A DNA stretch of 64,000 bases, taken from Solimonas marina. Lineage in GTDB: Bacteria; Pseudomonadota; Gammaproteobacteria; Nevskiales; Nevskiaceae. The position numbers and the translations under genes are program-made. Every line of letters begins with the position of its first letter. Within the stretch, counting starts at the first letter, position 1. Where the stretch lies: assembly GCF_012241385.1 (NCBI RefSeq), contig NZ_JAAVXB010000001.1:186001-250000 (forward strand), given 5' to 3'. The notes beneath the pieces are model-generated. The model had not been told where the DNA came from and ran no database searches. It saw only the letters and a program-made list of their open reading frames with translations. This document shows, piece after piece, positions 28,556 to 36,850 of the stretch.

Positions 28556-30613
28556 ATGTTCGTTCGCCATGTCCTGGCCGTCGCGCTCGGCGTCTTCACC
28601 GTGGGCGCCGAGGCGGCGCCGGCGGATGTGCCGACCCAGGGTCCGCTGCAATCGCTGCCGTACACGCCCAGCCTGGACGTCAGCGCCATGGATACCCGCG
28701 CGCAGGCCTGCGACAACTTCTACCAATACGCCTGCGGCGGCTGGCAGAAACACAACCCCATTCCGTCCGACCAGGCCAGTTGGAGCGTCTACGGCAAGGT
28801 CTACGCGGAGAACCAGCGCTTCCTCTGGGGCATCCTCGCCGGCCTGAGCCAGAAGACCACCGGCCTGACGGCCGATCAGCAAAAGCTCGGCGACTACTTC
28901 AGCGCCTGCATGAACGAAGCCGCCGTCCAAAAAGCCGGCCTGACGCCGATCAACGGCGACCTCGCGCGCATCGCCTCGCTCAAGGACAAGGCCGCCCTGC
29001 CCGGCCTGATCGCCGCCCTGCAGGAGCGCACTCTCGATCGCGGCTTTCTGTTCGCGTTCGGCTCCGCACAATCGCTGAGCGACGCCACGCAGGTCATCGC
29101 CGACGTCGACCGCGGCGGCCTCGGCCTGCCGGACCGCGACTACTACTTCCGCGACGACGCCAAGTCCAAAAAGCTGCGCGCCCAATACGTGGCCCACGTC
29201 CAAGCCATGTTTGGCCTGCTCGGCGACGCGCCGGCCGTGGCCAAACAGCACGCCGCCACCGTGATGAAGATCGAAACAGCGCTGGCCAAGACCCAGCTCA
29301 CGCCGGTCGAGCGCCGCGATCCGCATTCGCTCGATCACCCCGTGGATCTCGAAGGCCTGCAGGCGCTGACGCCGCACTTCGACTGGAGCGCGTATCTCAA
29401 GACGCTGGGCACGCAGCCCGCCACGTTCAATGTCGAAGAACCGGCCTACCTCACGGCAATGGACGCCGAACTGGCGACGCTGAGCCTGGCCGACTGGCAG
29501 ACCTATCTGCGCTGGCACGTCGCCCATGCCAACGCTGACGTGCTGCCCAAACCCTTCGTCACCGCCAACTTCGACTTCTACCGCAAGACCCTGCGCGGCG
29601 TGCCCGAGCAACAGCCGCGCTGGAAACGCTGCGTGACCATGACCGACGAGCAGCTCGGCGACGCGCTGGGCCGCGAGTTCGTCGCGCGCACCTTCAGCGC
29701 CAAGACCAAGGCCGACGTGCAACGCATGACCGAACAGATCGAAGCGGCCATGAAGTCGGAGATCGAAACGCTGGACTGGATGAGCGACGCCACCAAGAAA
29801 AAGGCGCTCGAAAAGCTCGCCGCCATCGTCAACAAGATCGGCTACCCCGACCACTGGCGCGACTACAGCACGCTGACCATCGCCCGTGACGACTTCGCCG
29901 GCAACGTCGCGCGCGGCAATGTCTATGAAGCGCGCCGCGATCTCGCCAAGATCGGCAAGCCGGTGGACCGCAGCGAATGGGGCATGACGCCGCCCACCGT
30001 CAACGCCTATTACGACCCGCAGAAGAACGACATCAACTTTCCGGCCGGCGTGCTGCAACCGCCGCTCTACGATCCGAAGATGGATGCCGCGCCCAACTAC
30101 GGCAACACCGGCGGCACCATCGGCCACGAACTGACGCACGCCTTCGACGACGAAGGCCGCCAGTTCGACGCGCAAGGCAACCTCAAGGACTGGTGGACGC
30201 CGGCCGACGCCAAGGCCTTCGAAAAGCAGGCCAGTTGCGTCGTCGACCAATACGCGCAATACACCGTCGTCGACGACATCAAGATCAACAGCAAACTCAC
30301 CGAAGGCGAAGACCTCGCCGACCTCGGCGGCCTGGTCCTCGCGTGGATCGCCTGGAAGACCGAAACCGAAGGCCAGAAGCTGCAGCCCGTCGCCGGCCTG
30401 ACGCCGGAACAGCGCTTCTTCATCGGCAACGCCCAATGGGCCTGCGCCAACGAACGCCCCGAACAACTCCGCGCCGGCGCGCTCACCGACCCCCACTCAC
30501 CCCCCGAATACCGCGTCAACGGCCTCGTCGTGAACATGCCGCAGTTCAAGGAGGCGTTTCACTGCAAGGACGGGGACAAGATGGTGAAGGAGCAGCAGTG
30601 CCGGGTTTGGTGA
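28556..30613 (+). CDS. M13 family zinc metallopeptidase (neprilysin/PepO-like)
   Basis: 685 residues, exported (signal peptide MFVRHVLAVALGVFTVGAEA). The N-terminal M13 domain starts with MDTRAQACDNFYQYACGGW. The catalytic domain has NTGGTIGHELTHAFDDEGRQ (HExxH zinc ligands) and EGEDLADLGGL (third ligand Glu and Asp). The protein ends in CRVW, the normal C-terminus of the family, so it is complete. It cleaves oligopeptides in the periplasm or outside the cell. GGGGGGAG stands close upstream of the ATG. The low-GC cassette region begins directly after this gene. Confidence 0.95.
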   Translation: MFVRHVLAVALGVFTVGAEAAPADVPTQGPLQSLPYTPSLDVSAMDTRAQACDNFYQYACGGWQKHNPIPSDQASWSVYGKVYAENQRFLWGILAGLSQKTTGLTADQQKLGDYFSACMNEAAVQKAGLTPINGDLARIASLKDKAALPGLIAALQERTLDRGFLFAFGSAQSLSDATQVIADVDRGGLGLPDRDYYFRDDAKSKKLRAQYVAHVQAMFGLLGDAPAVAKQHAATVMKIETALAKTQLTPVERRDPHSLDHPVDLEGLQALTPHFDWSAYLKTLGTQPATFNVEEPAYLTAMDAELATLSLADWQTYLRWHVAHANADVLPKPFVTANFDFYRKTLRGVPEQQPRWKRCVTMTDEQLGDALGREFVARTFSAKTKADVQRMTEQIEAAMKSEIETLDWMSDATKKKALEKLAAIVNKIGYPDHWRDYSTLTIARDDFAGNVARGNVYEARRDLAKIGKPVDRSEWGMTPPTVNAYYDPQKNDINFPAGVLQPPLYDPKMDAAPNYGNTGGTIGHELTHAFDDEGRQFDAQGNLKDWWTPADAKAFEKQASCVVDQYAQYTVVDDIKINSKLTEGEDLADLGGLVLAWIAWKTETEGQKLQPVAGLTPEQRFFIGNAQWACANERPEQLRAGALTDPHSPPEYRVNGLVVNMPQFKEAFHCKDGDKMVKEQQCRVW

Positions 30614-30743
30614 GCCCCCCAGAGAAGCTACGTATGAATTTCCGCATTCCGCTCCGCATAACTCTGAAGAAGATCATGGAATATTCACGAATTTAAAGGG
30701 TTACTTTCCTCTCTAAGTTCTTAGACAGAATACCGGAGGCGGC

Positions 30744-31616
30744 ATGCATCATCAGGGGGAATCAGTGGAAGTAAATAAAGAAAAAGCCGCGCTATGGGAC
30801 TATGTGAAGGCATTTTGTGCAATAGCCATCACAGCAGTATTTGCCGTGAAGATCTATCTAACGCCGATATCGCTAACCGTAGATTTTCCTACATTGCTGT
30901 CGCTTCTTTTAGCATTGTTCTCGGTCGCTCTTGCTGCAATGTTTTATTTTAAAGCAACAGAGACAAGCAATACTTTTTATGACAATACGTATAAGTTCAC
31001 TCGCGATATTGCACAACTTCTCGTAAAAATAGAAAGCGGGTTCGGCGAACGTCTTAGACATCTTGATGAAGGCTACTCGTCCATGCGTAGCTACATACAG
31101 AACCTTCCAGGTAAATCGAACGAGGATGTAGAAAAGACCAAGAGGAAGATTGAGACAGAACAGCAAGAGGTTGAAAAGGTCGTTGCCGAGCGCAACGAGA
31201 TCATTCGGCACCTTGTAGAGCGCTCTCAGCTTCATGAAGAAGAGAAAGAAACGGTTCTTCATCAACTTAAGGCGAAAGAGGAAGAGGTCCTGGAAGCACA
31301 GAAAGAGGTAGAGAAGCTCAACAAGCACCTCCTCCTTGAGCGCCTTAAGCGGCGTCGAGATGCGCGCGAGCGTATGGTCCTCGACGACGGATTAGCTAAC
31401 TTTACCCTCAGACACGTCGTGAGGAAGATAGGCTCGGAACAAATCAGAAACGGCAGCGATAGCTTTTTGAGAAGGAATTTTGGACGCCTCGTTAACGACC
31501 TGCCTGGCGGTTACATAGAAGACCTGGAAAAACATGGTTACTTTGAATCAGGCCTTACGCCATCAGGTGTCAGGTATCTTCGCGCTGTAGCATCATCTGA
31601 AGGCAATGATGCATAA
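30744..31616 (+). CDS. membrane-anchored coiled-coil protein, candidate defence-system component
   Basis: 290 residues. Two hydrophobic segments (about 20-40 and 48-70) form a membrane hairpin. Residues about 120-205 form a long charged coiled coil (KRKIETEQQEVEKVVAER and onward). The last about 80 residues are a small folded domain (FTLRHVVRKIGSEQIR ... GYIEDLEKHGYFESGLTPSG). No known family recognised. GGAGG stands 5 bases before the ATG. Base composition changes sharply here: I count 26 of 60 G+C at 30841-30900 against 45 of 60 at 29101-29160. The stop codon TAA lies inside a sequence resembling the R'' end of an integron attC site, as in many gene cassettes. It could be a membrane effector or sensor for the downstream OLD nuclease; that is inference. 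Confidence 0.75.
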   Translation: MHHQGESVEVNKEKAALWDYVKAFCAIAITAVFAVKIYLTPISLTVDFPTLLSLLLALFSVALAAMFYFKATETSNTFYDNTYKFTRDIAQLLVKIESGFGERLRHLDEGYSSMRSYIQNLPGKSNEDVEKTKRKIETEQQEVEKVVAERNEIIRHLVERSQLHEEEKETVLHQLKAKEEEVLEAQKEVEKLNKHLLLERLKRRRDARERMVLDDGLANFTLRHVVRKIGSEQIRNGSDSFLRRNFGRLVNDLPGGYIEDLEKHGYFESGLTPSGVRYLRAVASSEGNDA

Positions 31617-31688
31617 CCATGCCGCCTACCCGACGTATTTTCCGTCGCTTCGCGCCGTCAAATCCGCGGCTGAAGGCAAGCGTTGAGC
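31611..31688 (+). other. attC-like recombination site 1 (between membrane gene and OLD gene)
   Basis: 78 bases framed by GCATAAC (31611-31617, one mismatch to RYYYAAC) and GTTGAGC (31682-31688, exact GTTRRRY). The 3' arm at 31666-31688 strongly resembles the usual attC L'-R' arm, including the GCGGCT...CAAGCGTT core. Internal segments pair as in a folded attC: GCCGC (31621-31625) with GCGGC (31666-31670), and CGACG with CCGTC. The stop codon of the upstream gene lies in the R'' box and the next gene starts 21 bases after the R' box, both normal for cassettes. Confidence 0.6.
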
Positions 31689-31709
31689 ATTTCATGAGGA
31701 GAGCTGTCG

Positions 31710-33437
31710 ATGCGTTTGAAATCGATAACCACAAAAAACTATCGGACGTTACACGATCTTACGCTTACGTTTGCAAATAACTACTGCACAATCTCCGGCA
31801 GGAACAACGCCGGCAAGTCTTGCGTTATCCGACTCTTGTCGGCTCTGTTTCGAGCGCACGCCCGCTATCCATGGCAAATCGATGAAAGTGGACTCGACTA
31901 CAAGGACGACAAAACGCAATGGGTCAAGGACACGGCGCCAATAGTCGCTTCGTTCGGTCTCGATATTACGCGCCATGATGATCCCGCCCTCATTTCCTTC
32001 ATCGAAAAAATTGCTTCAAAGAAAATTGAAGAGCAGACCGCAAATCTTACCGTCGAATACGCTGTCTCCGATAGCGACGAGATAACAGTCTCCATCTGCG
32101 TTAATGGTGAAAGGGTTGACGACAAAGCTGCCAAGGAGATCGACAAGAGGATTAAGGACTCGAATCTACTTTTTCTGTACAACTCCACGACGCGACATGA
32201 TGACTTTATCTTCGGTCGCGGACGCCGGCGCATGTTCTATGAGTTCGTCATGTCTACCGATGAACGAAAAGCACTTGAGGAAGCCGGAAAACATATAGAA
32301 CGGCGGTTGCGGAAACTCGCGAAAGATCATACTGAAGGGCTGAGCAAGATTCTCGGGAGGCTTACCGAGAAGTACGACGTCGAGGTGTCGCCTTTGGAAG
32401 GATTCGCTGCTCGCGAAATGCCGCTGGGGATCAACTTAAAAGACAAGAATGTTGAAGTTCCCCTGAGCGACTGGGGAAGCGGCACGCAGAATCGCACGCA
32501 CATATTGATGGCAGTGCTTCAAGCAAACCGCATCAAGACTACAGGGTCGCCAGACGACAAAATTACTCCTGTGGTCGTAATAGAAGAGCCGGAGAGCTTC
32601 CTGCATCCTTCGGCACAGGCGGAGTTTGGGCGAATGCTGCGCCATCTGTCCGAGGAGTTTGGCATTCAGATACTCGTAACCACACACAGTCCCCACATGC
32701 TTAATCAGGAGGACGGCGAATCCAACATCCTGTTGACACGCGAGACCAAACGAGGAAGGGCTTATGAGTCGGTGAGAGTTGATACGTCCGGGGAGAACTG
32801 GATGGCCCCGTTTGCGGACCACCTCGGAATCAGCTCGGAGGACTTCTCATGTCTGAAGCCACTATTCTCGGCAGACAAATCAAAGGTCCTGTTAGTTGAG
32901 GGGCCTATAGACCAAGAGTACTTCCGTTTTTTTCAAGAGCACTCGTTGGCATGTGATCGATTGTCCGGCAGTATTGAGGTCGTCCCGTACGGGGGAAAGG
33001 ACACACTGAAGAATACGTTGCTGATCCAATTCGTTTTGAGGAAGTTTGATCGGGTCTTCGTAACGTACGACTTGGACGCAGCCGCCGATGTTCGTGCCGC
33101 GCTTGGTCGCGTAGGACTCAAGGAGAGTACGGATTACATCGGCTTGGGCGTCAGCCAGGCCGGAAAGGACTGCATTGAAGGGCTTCTTCCGCAGAGTGTC
33201 CTATCGGCGGTGAATGGCCGAGAAACAGATCTTATTATGAAGCTCGGCAGCAAAGACAACTCCGAGCGACGCAAGGCTAAGGACGCGCTCAAGAAGCTGT
33301 ATCTTGCGGAATTCAAGGCAAAAACCGACCACACAAAAGAGGACTTAAAGGAGCTCGCCAAAGTCGTTCGCCTAGTGAATACGAGGCTTAATGCCCAACA
33401 AGGGGTTCCAGCCGACGCGGCAGCACCGCGGCGTTAG
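31710..33437 (+). CDS. OLD-family endonuclease: ABC-type ATPase with TOPRIM nuclease domain
   Basis: 575 residues. ATPase: Walker A GRNNAGKS (30-37), signature-like SDWGSGTQNR (about 252-261), Walker B VVVIEEPESF (288-297) and the H-loop region VTTHSPHML (about 324-332). TOPRIM: E397 in VLLVEGPIDQEYF and D454/D456 in VTYDLDA, the metal-binding residues. OLD nucleases act in phage exclusion (P2 Old, Gabija GajA). No UvrD helicase (GajB) is present; the neighbours are unknown proteins, so this is not standard Gabija. AGGAG stands 8-12 bases upstream of the ATG. The last 13 codons read through an attC-like site, so the natural end may have been at 33397. Lower GC than the flanks. Confidence 0.85.
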   Translation: MRLKSITTKNYRTLHDLTLTFANNYCTISGRNNAGKSCVIRLLSALFRAHARYPWQIDESGLDYKDDKTQWVKDTAPIVASFGLDITRHDDPALISFIEKIASKKIEEQTANLTVEYAVSDSDEITVSICVNGERVDDKAAKEIDKRIKDSNLLFLYNSTTRHDDFIFGRGRRRMFYEFVMSTDERKALEEAGKHIERRLRKLAKDHTEGLSKILGRLTEKYDVEVSPLEGFAAREMPLGINLKDKNVEVPLSDWGSGTQNRTHILMAVLQANRIKTTGSPDDKITPVVVIEEPESFLHPSAQAEFGRMLRHLSEEFGIQILVTTHSPHMLNQEDGESNILLTRETKRGRAYESVRVDTSGENWMAPFADHLGISSEDFSCLKPLFSADKSKVLLVEGPIDQEYFRFFQEHSLACDRLSGSIEVVPYGGKDTLKNTLLIQFVLRKFDRVFVTYDLDAAADVRAALGRVGLKESTDYIGLGVSQAGKDCIEGLLPQSVLSAVNGRETDLIMKLGSKDNSERRKAKDALKKLYLAEFKAKTDHTKEDLKELAKVVRLVNTRLNAQQGVPADAAAPRR

Positions 33438-33439
33438 AT
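33393..33439 (+). other. attC-like recombination site 2 (overlaps 3' end of OLD gene)
   Basis: 47 bases from GCCCAAC (33393-33399, exact RYYYAAC) to GTTAGAT (33433-33439, exact GTTRRRY). The 5' arm at 33393-33418 closely follows the common attC R''-L'' arm (AACAAG..GTTC.AGCCGACGC). The centre forms a CGCGG/CCGCG hairpin. The 3' arm lacks about 11 bases that normally stand between the hairpin and R', so the site is shortened and may be inactive. The next gene starts 13 bases after R'. Confidence 0.6.
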
Positions 33440-33452
33440 TTCGGAGTAAGAC

Positions 33453-34976
33453 ATGCGAAAGGTTGCCGGGTACTCGTTTGAGCAAAGCTTCACGACTCCT
33501 GAAGATGGCGAGGCCCGCGTCGCTTTGGCCACGACCGCAGTTGAAGCTTGGCTTGACGAGAAGGGCACCGTAGACCAATCAACTGGAGCTTTTGCGCTTC
33601 GGGACGGTCGCAAGGGACACTACCGAAAGACCGAAATCGCGATTGACGGTGCGAAGCTGACGGAGCATTCCTTTCAGGAGCCTACCGACGGCGGCCCAAT
33701 ACAGACTGATATCAAGATTGGAGTCACAGGAGGAAAAATCCTCACCTACGTCGAACTCAGGGCAGGCGCCCCATTGAATTGGGTAGGCCCGATCAATCTC
33801 GATATACGGTGTCCACGAGTGGTTCGCGCCATCCTCGGCGGGAGTATGGAGTGGAAGTTGGGCGAAACGCCGCTGGGAACCAAGCCAATCAACTTTCTGG
33901 GTACATCCGGGGCCAGCAAACTCGATGCAGTGATTTGGCACACCGAACGCAATTTACCGGTTGTCTGTATTTCCGAGGATGATGACGGCCCTCTGACTGA
34001 GGGTATTTCGGATCGAATGGCAGCGGACCTCAGTGGCCTTGCTATTGTGGCCCACATAGATTCCGCAGCCGCTTGGAACATTACTAATCTACGTGGCAAA
34101 GAATGGTCCTGTTTTGGCGGTGCGATTCGACTCTACTGGCCCAGGGTGAGTGGGTCGAATCCGTTGCAGCACCCATTGTGGACTAAATTATCTTTGCTTA
34201 GAGACGCCGGCTCGGCAGACGGAGCTTCGCGCAAGATTCGGCACCAGATCAGGCGGCGAATCCTTGGACTCTCCGCATTCTCGATAAGCGAACCAAGTGA
34301 CCTAAGGCAAATTCGGGACAAGCATGCCGCGGCAGTCACTGCAAAGGAACGCGCGAAACTTCAAAGCAAGTCCGAATGGGAAAAACTTGCCGATAGTTAC
34401 TCGGAAGAGAATGACGATCTCAAAATCCGTCTGAATGCTTCGGAGACCGAAATCAATGATCTCCGTGTGCAGCTAGCTAATCTACAAGGCGCGTTGCAGT
34501 GGAAGGAAACGACGGAGTCTGAGGTCGCGCCGCGGCAGGAATTGCCACCAACCACTGTCACAGAGGCGGTAGATCGAGCACGCAAGTCACTTTCTCGTTT
34601 GTATTTCGGTGCAGATGTAGACACTGGTGTTGCTGCCCTTTCAGGCGATGCAGGGCCTCCTGAAAAGGTGCTCGACTATCTTGAGGCCTTGCAGGAAATG
34701 GCCGAGGAGCAGGCAAAAGGACCACTCGGCGTCACGCAAATCCAATGGCTGAAAGACCGAGGCATTCATGGATCAGGAGAGTCCGAGACGATCCTCAACT
34801 CAAATAAGGAAATGAAGAAGCGGACGTGGGCTGGACCGAATGGGCAGCAACGCTTCGAGAAGCACCTGAAGCCAAACGACAATATTGCACCCGACAAGTG
34901 TGTGCGCATCTACTTCGAGGCGGAGCCGGAAAGGGACCGCATAGTCGTGGGGTGGATCGGCAGACATCCGGGATGA
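33453..34976 (+). CDS. uncharacterised 507-residue protein of the OLD cassette region
   Basis: No family recognised with confidence. Residues about 1-260 look like a globular alpha/beta domain (VTGGKILTYVELRAG, NFLGTSGASKLDAVIWH, FGGAIRLYWPR). Residues about 290-350 form a coiled coil (AKERAKLQSKSEWEKLADSY onward). Residues about 385-430 form a helical segment. The last about 55 residues (QRFEKHLKPND ... VRIYFEAEPERDRIVVGWIG) resemble in pattern a small ParE/RelE-like beta sheet, which is only a guess. GGAG stands 6 bases before the ATG. It follows the OLD gene by 15 bases and shares its lower GC, so it is probably a partner or an adjacent cassette. No membrane segment or signal. Confidence 0.7.
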   Translation: MRKVAGYSFEQSFTTPEDGEARVALATTAVEAWLDEKGTVDQSTGAFALRDGRKGHYRKTEIAIDGAKLTEHSFQEPTDGGPIQTDIKIGVTGGKILTYVELRAGAPLNWVGPINLDIRCPRVVRAILGGSMEWKLGETPLGTKPINFLGTSGASKLDAVIWHTERNLPVVCISEDDDGPLTEGISDRMAADLSGLAIVAHIDSAAAWNITNLRGKEWSCFGGAIRLYWPRVSGSNPLQHPLWTKLSLLRDAGSADGASRKIRHQIRRRILGLSAFSISEPSDLRQIRDKHAAAVTAKERAKLQSKSEWEKLADSYSEENDDLKIRLNASETEINDLRVQLANLQGALQWKETTESEVAPRQELPPTTVTEAVDRARKSLSRLYFGADVDTGVAALSGDAGPPEKVLDYLEALQEMAEEQAKGPLGVTQIQWLKDRGIHGSGESETILNSNKEMKKRTWAGPNGQQRFEKHLKPNDNIAPDKCVRIYFEAEPERDRIVVGWIGRHPG

Positions 34977-35087
34977 AATCTAACTACGTACATGGACTCC
35001 TCCCGCAAGGCCGCAGGTGAAGTGAAACGCTGATCAAGAGAAAAAGGGTCGGAGTAAATATTTCCACCCGCAGCGACCGACCCGCGG

Positions 35088-35114
35088 CAGGCGGGATAAA
35101 TCCCGCCCTACGTC
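35088..35114. repeat. B-type palindrome at the right edge of the cassette region
   Basis: GGCAGGCGGGATAAATCCCG core ending CCCTACG. It lies between the low-GC genes and the next chromosomal gene, in the 171-base gap 34977-35147. The gap also contains GGGTCGGAGTAAATATTTCC (35044-35063), a short AT-rich motif without clear meaning. Confidence 0.75.
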
Positions 35115-35147
35115 TGCGGTGACGTGACGCGCATCGCGCAGGTCGTA

Positions 35148-35864
35148 CTAGCCCAGCTCCGCAATCCGCTGCTGTACGCGCGGCGCCCACGCGGAGTTTC
35201 TGTATAGCGTCTGGAAGTACATATTCCAGGCCTTCTTTTCTTCGGCGGCGCTGTGGACGATGGTGACGTCGCCGGGGGCGGCTTGTTCGTCGTCGTCGAG
35301 GGATGGGCCTATGGAAAATAGCTCGGCGTGTTCCGGCGGGATCATGATGAGGCCGTGGTAGACCGGTGTGCCGGCGCGGACGGTGATGATGGTTTTCCAG
35401 GCGTTGCCGCGGTGATAGTCGTAGTGCTGGCGGTGCAGCTCACGCTTCTTGGGTTTCTTGTAGTAATCGGATTTCGGGAAGGTGTTGCGGGTGACGCTTT
35501 TCTCCATGACGAAGCGATAGTCGCCGGGCGGTACGTTTGAGAAGAGGGCGCGGCTGCCGCGCTGGTCGATGAAGTCGATGCGCGCACCATCCGAGACGCG
35601 TTCGAGATAGGCACCGACGTCGGAGAGGCCGTAGTCCATGTCGATCATCTCGCCGGGCGGCGGCGTGAGATCGACATCGACCAGAACCAGGCCGGTGGTT
35701 TGCGGGTCGCCTTGCAGCGGTGGCGGGCCGCCGGACAGCAGATCGCCGATCGAATAATTGGGGACGACGCCACCCGCGCAGCCGCTGATGACGGCGAGCG
35801 CCGCGAGGCTGAGCGCCAGGCGCGCGCGTTGCCCCCAGGTGCGGGCGCGCGAACGGCTCGCCAT
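35148..35864 (-). CDS. predicted lipoprotein, unknown function
   Basis: 238 residues from the ATG at 35864. Signal peptide with Arg-rich n-region (RSRARTWGQRAR), hydrophobic LALSLAALAV and lipobox ISGC. Mature part: beta-rich domain with a DUF2846-like flavour (GSRALFSNVPPGDYRFVME, a 'PPGxY' turn also seen in the lipoprotein at 40744-41418), a basic Tyr/His-rich segment, and a C-terminal helix ending RVQQRIAELG. The frame continues upstream to 36017, but the lipobox position favours 35864; no strong ribosome binding site is seen. Function unknown; located in the cell envelope. Confidence 0.7.
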   Translation of the reverse strand: MASRSRARTWGQRARLALSLAALAVISGCAGGVVPNYSIGDLLSGGPPPLQGDPQTTGLVLVDVDLTPPPGEMIDMDYGLSDVGAYLERVSDGARIDFIDQRGSRALFSNVPPGDYRFVMEKSVTRNTFPKSDYYKKPKKRELHRQHYDYHRGNAWKTIITVRAGTPVYHGLIMIPPEHAELFSIGPSLDDDEQAAPGDVTIVHSAAEEKKAWNMYFQTLYRNSAWAPRVQQRIAELG

Positions 35865-36157
35865 GTATTGGCGTCCGGCGCGCGGGGTCTGCGCACCGAT
35901 GTCCCCACTCCACTCCTTCAATCCCTGCACGTCGTTGTCCCTTGAACCGTGTTGATCACTCGCTGCGCGACGCAGCTTGTGACGTGGATGGTGCGACGGC
36001 GAAAGAGAACGGCTCAACCCCAGGATGAGGTGTCGAAGATGACCGCGAGGTCAGTGTCGACTGCAGCACTCGCGCGGCACAGGCCGGCCGGGGAATAATG
36101 CGGCTGGGGAAACGGGCCGGTTCACGGCGCCCGTCGGGATCTTGCGAGGGGGACGCA

Positions 36158-36583
36158 ATGCATCAAACCGCGATCTTTTATCCGGTGCTGGCGCTGGTGA
36201 TGTGGACGATGCTGGTGCTGTTGTTGATGCCGTACCGGCGCTTCAAGGCGGCGTTTTCAGGCACGGTAACGCCAGCGGATTTTCGCTACGGGGAATCCGC
36301 CAAGGTGCCGCCGGAGGTGAGCCTGCCGAACCGCGCGTACATGAATCTGCTGGAAGCGCCGATGTTGTTCTACGTGGTCTGCGTGGTGCTGTTCGAGCTG
36401 AAGGCGGTGAGCCCGCTGGCCTTGAAGCTGGCGTGGGCTTATGTGGTGCTCCGCGTGCTGCACAGCCTGATCCATCTGATCTACAACAACGTCTTCCATC
36501 GGCTCACGGCATTTGCTGCGAGCAGCGGCGTGTTGGTGGCACTGTGGGTTTGCGCGCTGATGGGCTTGCAGCAGGCGGGGTAA
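36158..36583 (+). CDS. MAPEG family membrane protein
   Basis: 141 residues with four transmembrane helices. MAPEG features: YRRFKAAFSGTV after helix I, SLPNRAYMNLLEAPMLFYVV (the conserved N-R-x-x-N-x-x-E-x-x-P motif), and WAYVVLRVLHSLIHLIYN before helix IV. Bacterial members may have glutathione-linked activity, but this is mostly unproven. GAGGGGGACG precedes the ATG at 36158. The 3' gap is rich in B-type repeats. Confidence 0.9.
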   Translation: MHQTAIFYPVLALVMWTMLVLLLMPYRRFKAAFSGTVTPADFRYGESAKVPPEVSLPNRAYMNLLEAPMLFYVVCVVLFELKAVSPLALKLAWAYVVLRVLHSLIHLIYNNVFHRLTAFAASSGVLVALWVCALMGLQQAG

Positions 36584-36617
36584 GCGTCGACTGCTGGGGG
36601 CGGAAGCGCGGCTCGCG

Positions 36618-36720
36618 CGGCGGGATGAATCCCGCCCTGCGGCTGTGGTACGGCGGAATTGATTCCGCCTTGCGAGCTGTGACGAAGCCTGCGCGACAGG
36701 CGGGATGAATCCCGCCCAAC
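36618..36720. repeat. cluster of three B-type palindromes
   Basis: Copies at 36618-36641 (GGCGGGATGAATCCCGCC core), 36652-36670 (GGCGGAATTGATTCCGCC) and 36698-36719 (GGCGGGATGAATCCCGCC core). They fill most of the 267-base gap 36584-36850 between the MAPEG and esterase genes. Confidence 0.85.
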
Positions 36721-36850
36721 GGAACGGTGGGTCTGCGCGGGGGTCGGGCCGCTGCGTTCGGCGTGACGGAATGGCGGTCCGCGGGGCTTTTGTATCGTGG
36801 CGGCTTGGGGGGATGATGTGGGTTCGCCCCCCATCACGCTCATCGCCCTC

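Noticed and set aside
30656-30662. GCATAAC as an attC boundary in front of the first cassette-like gene
   Set aside because: Neither arm resembles attC and no R' box precedes the gene; a 7-base match is expected by chance.
31710-33437. Gabija system (GajA-GajB)
   Set aside because: The ATPase/TOPRIM protein fits the OLD family, but no UvrD-type helicase gene is adjacent; both neighbours are unrelated proteins.
30629-34991. CTACGTA near both ends of the low-GC region as a target-site duplication
   Set aside because: Only seven bases, not at symmetrical positions relative to the genes, and no transposase or integrase is present.
34978-35060. Possible third attC site starting ATCTAAC behind the 507-residue gene
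   Set aside because: The R'' box fits, but no GTTRRRY box or attC-like arm follows within 150 bases. At best it is a truncated remnant marking the right end of the cassette region.
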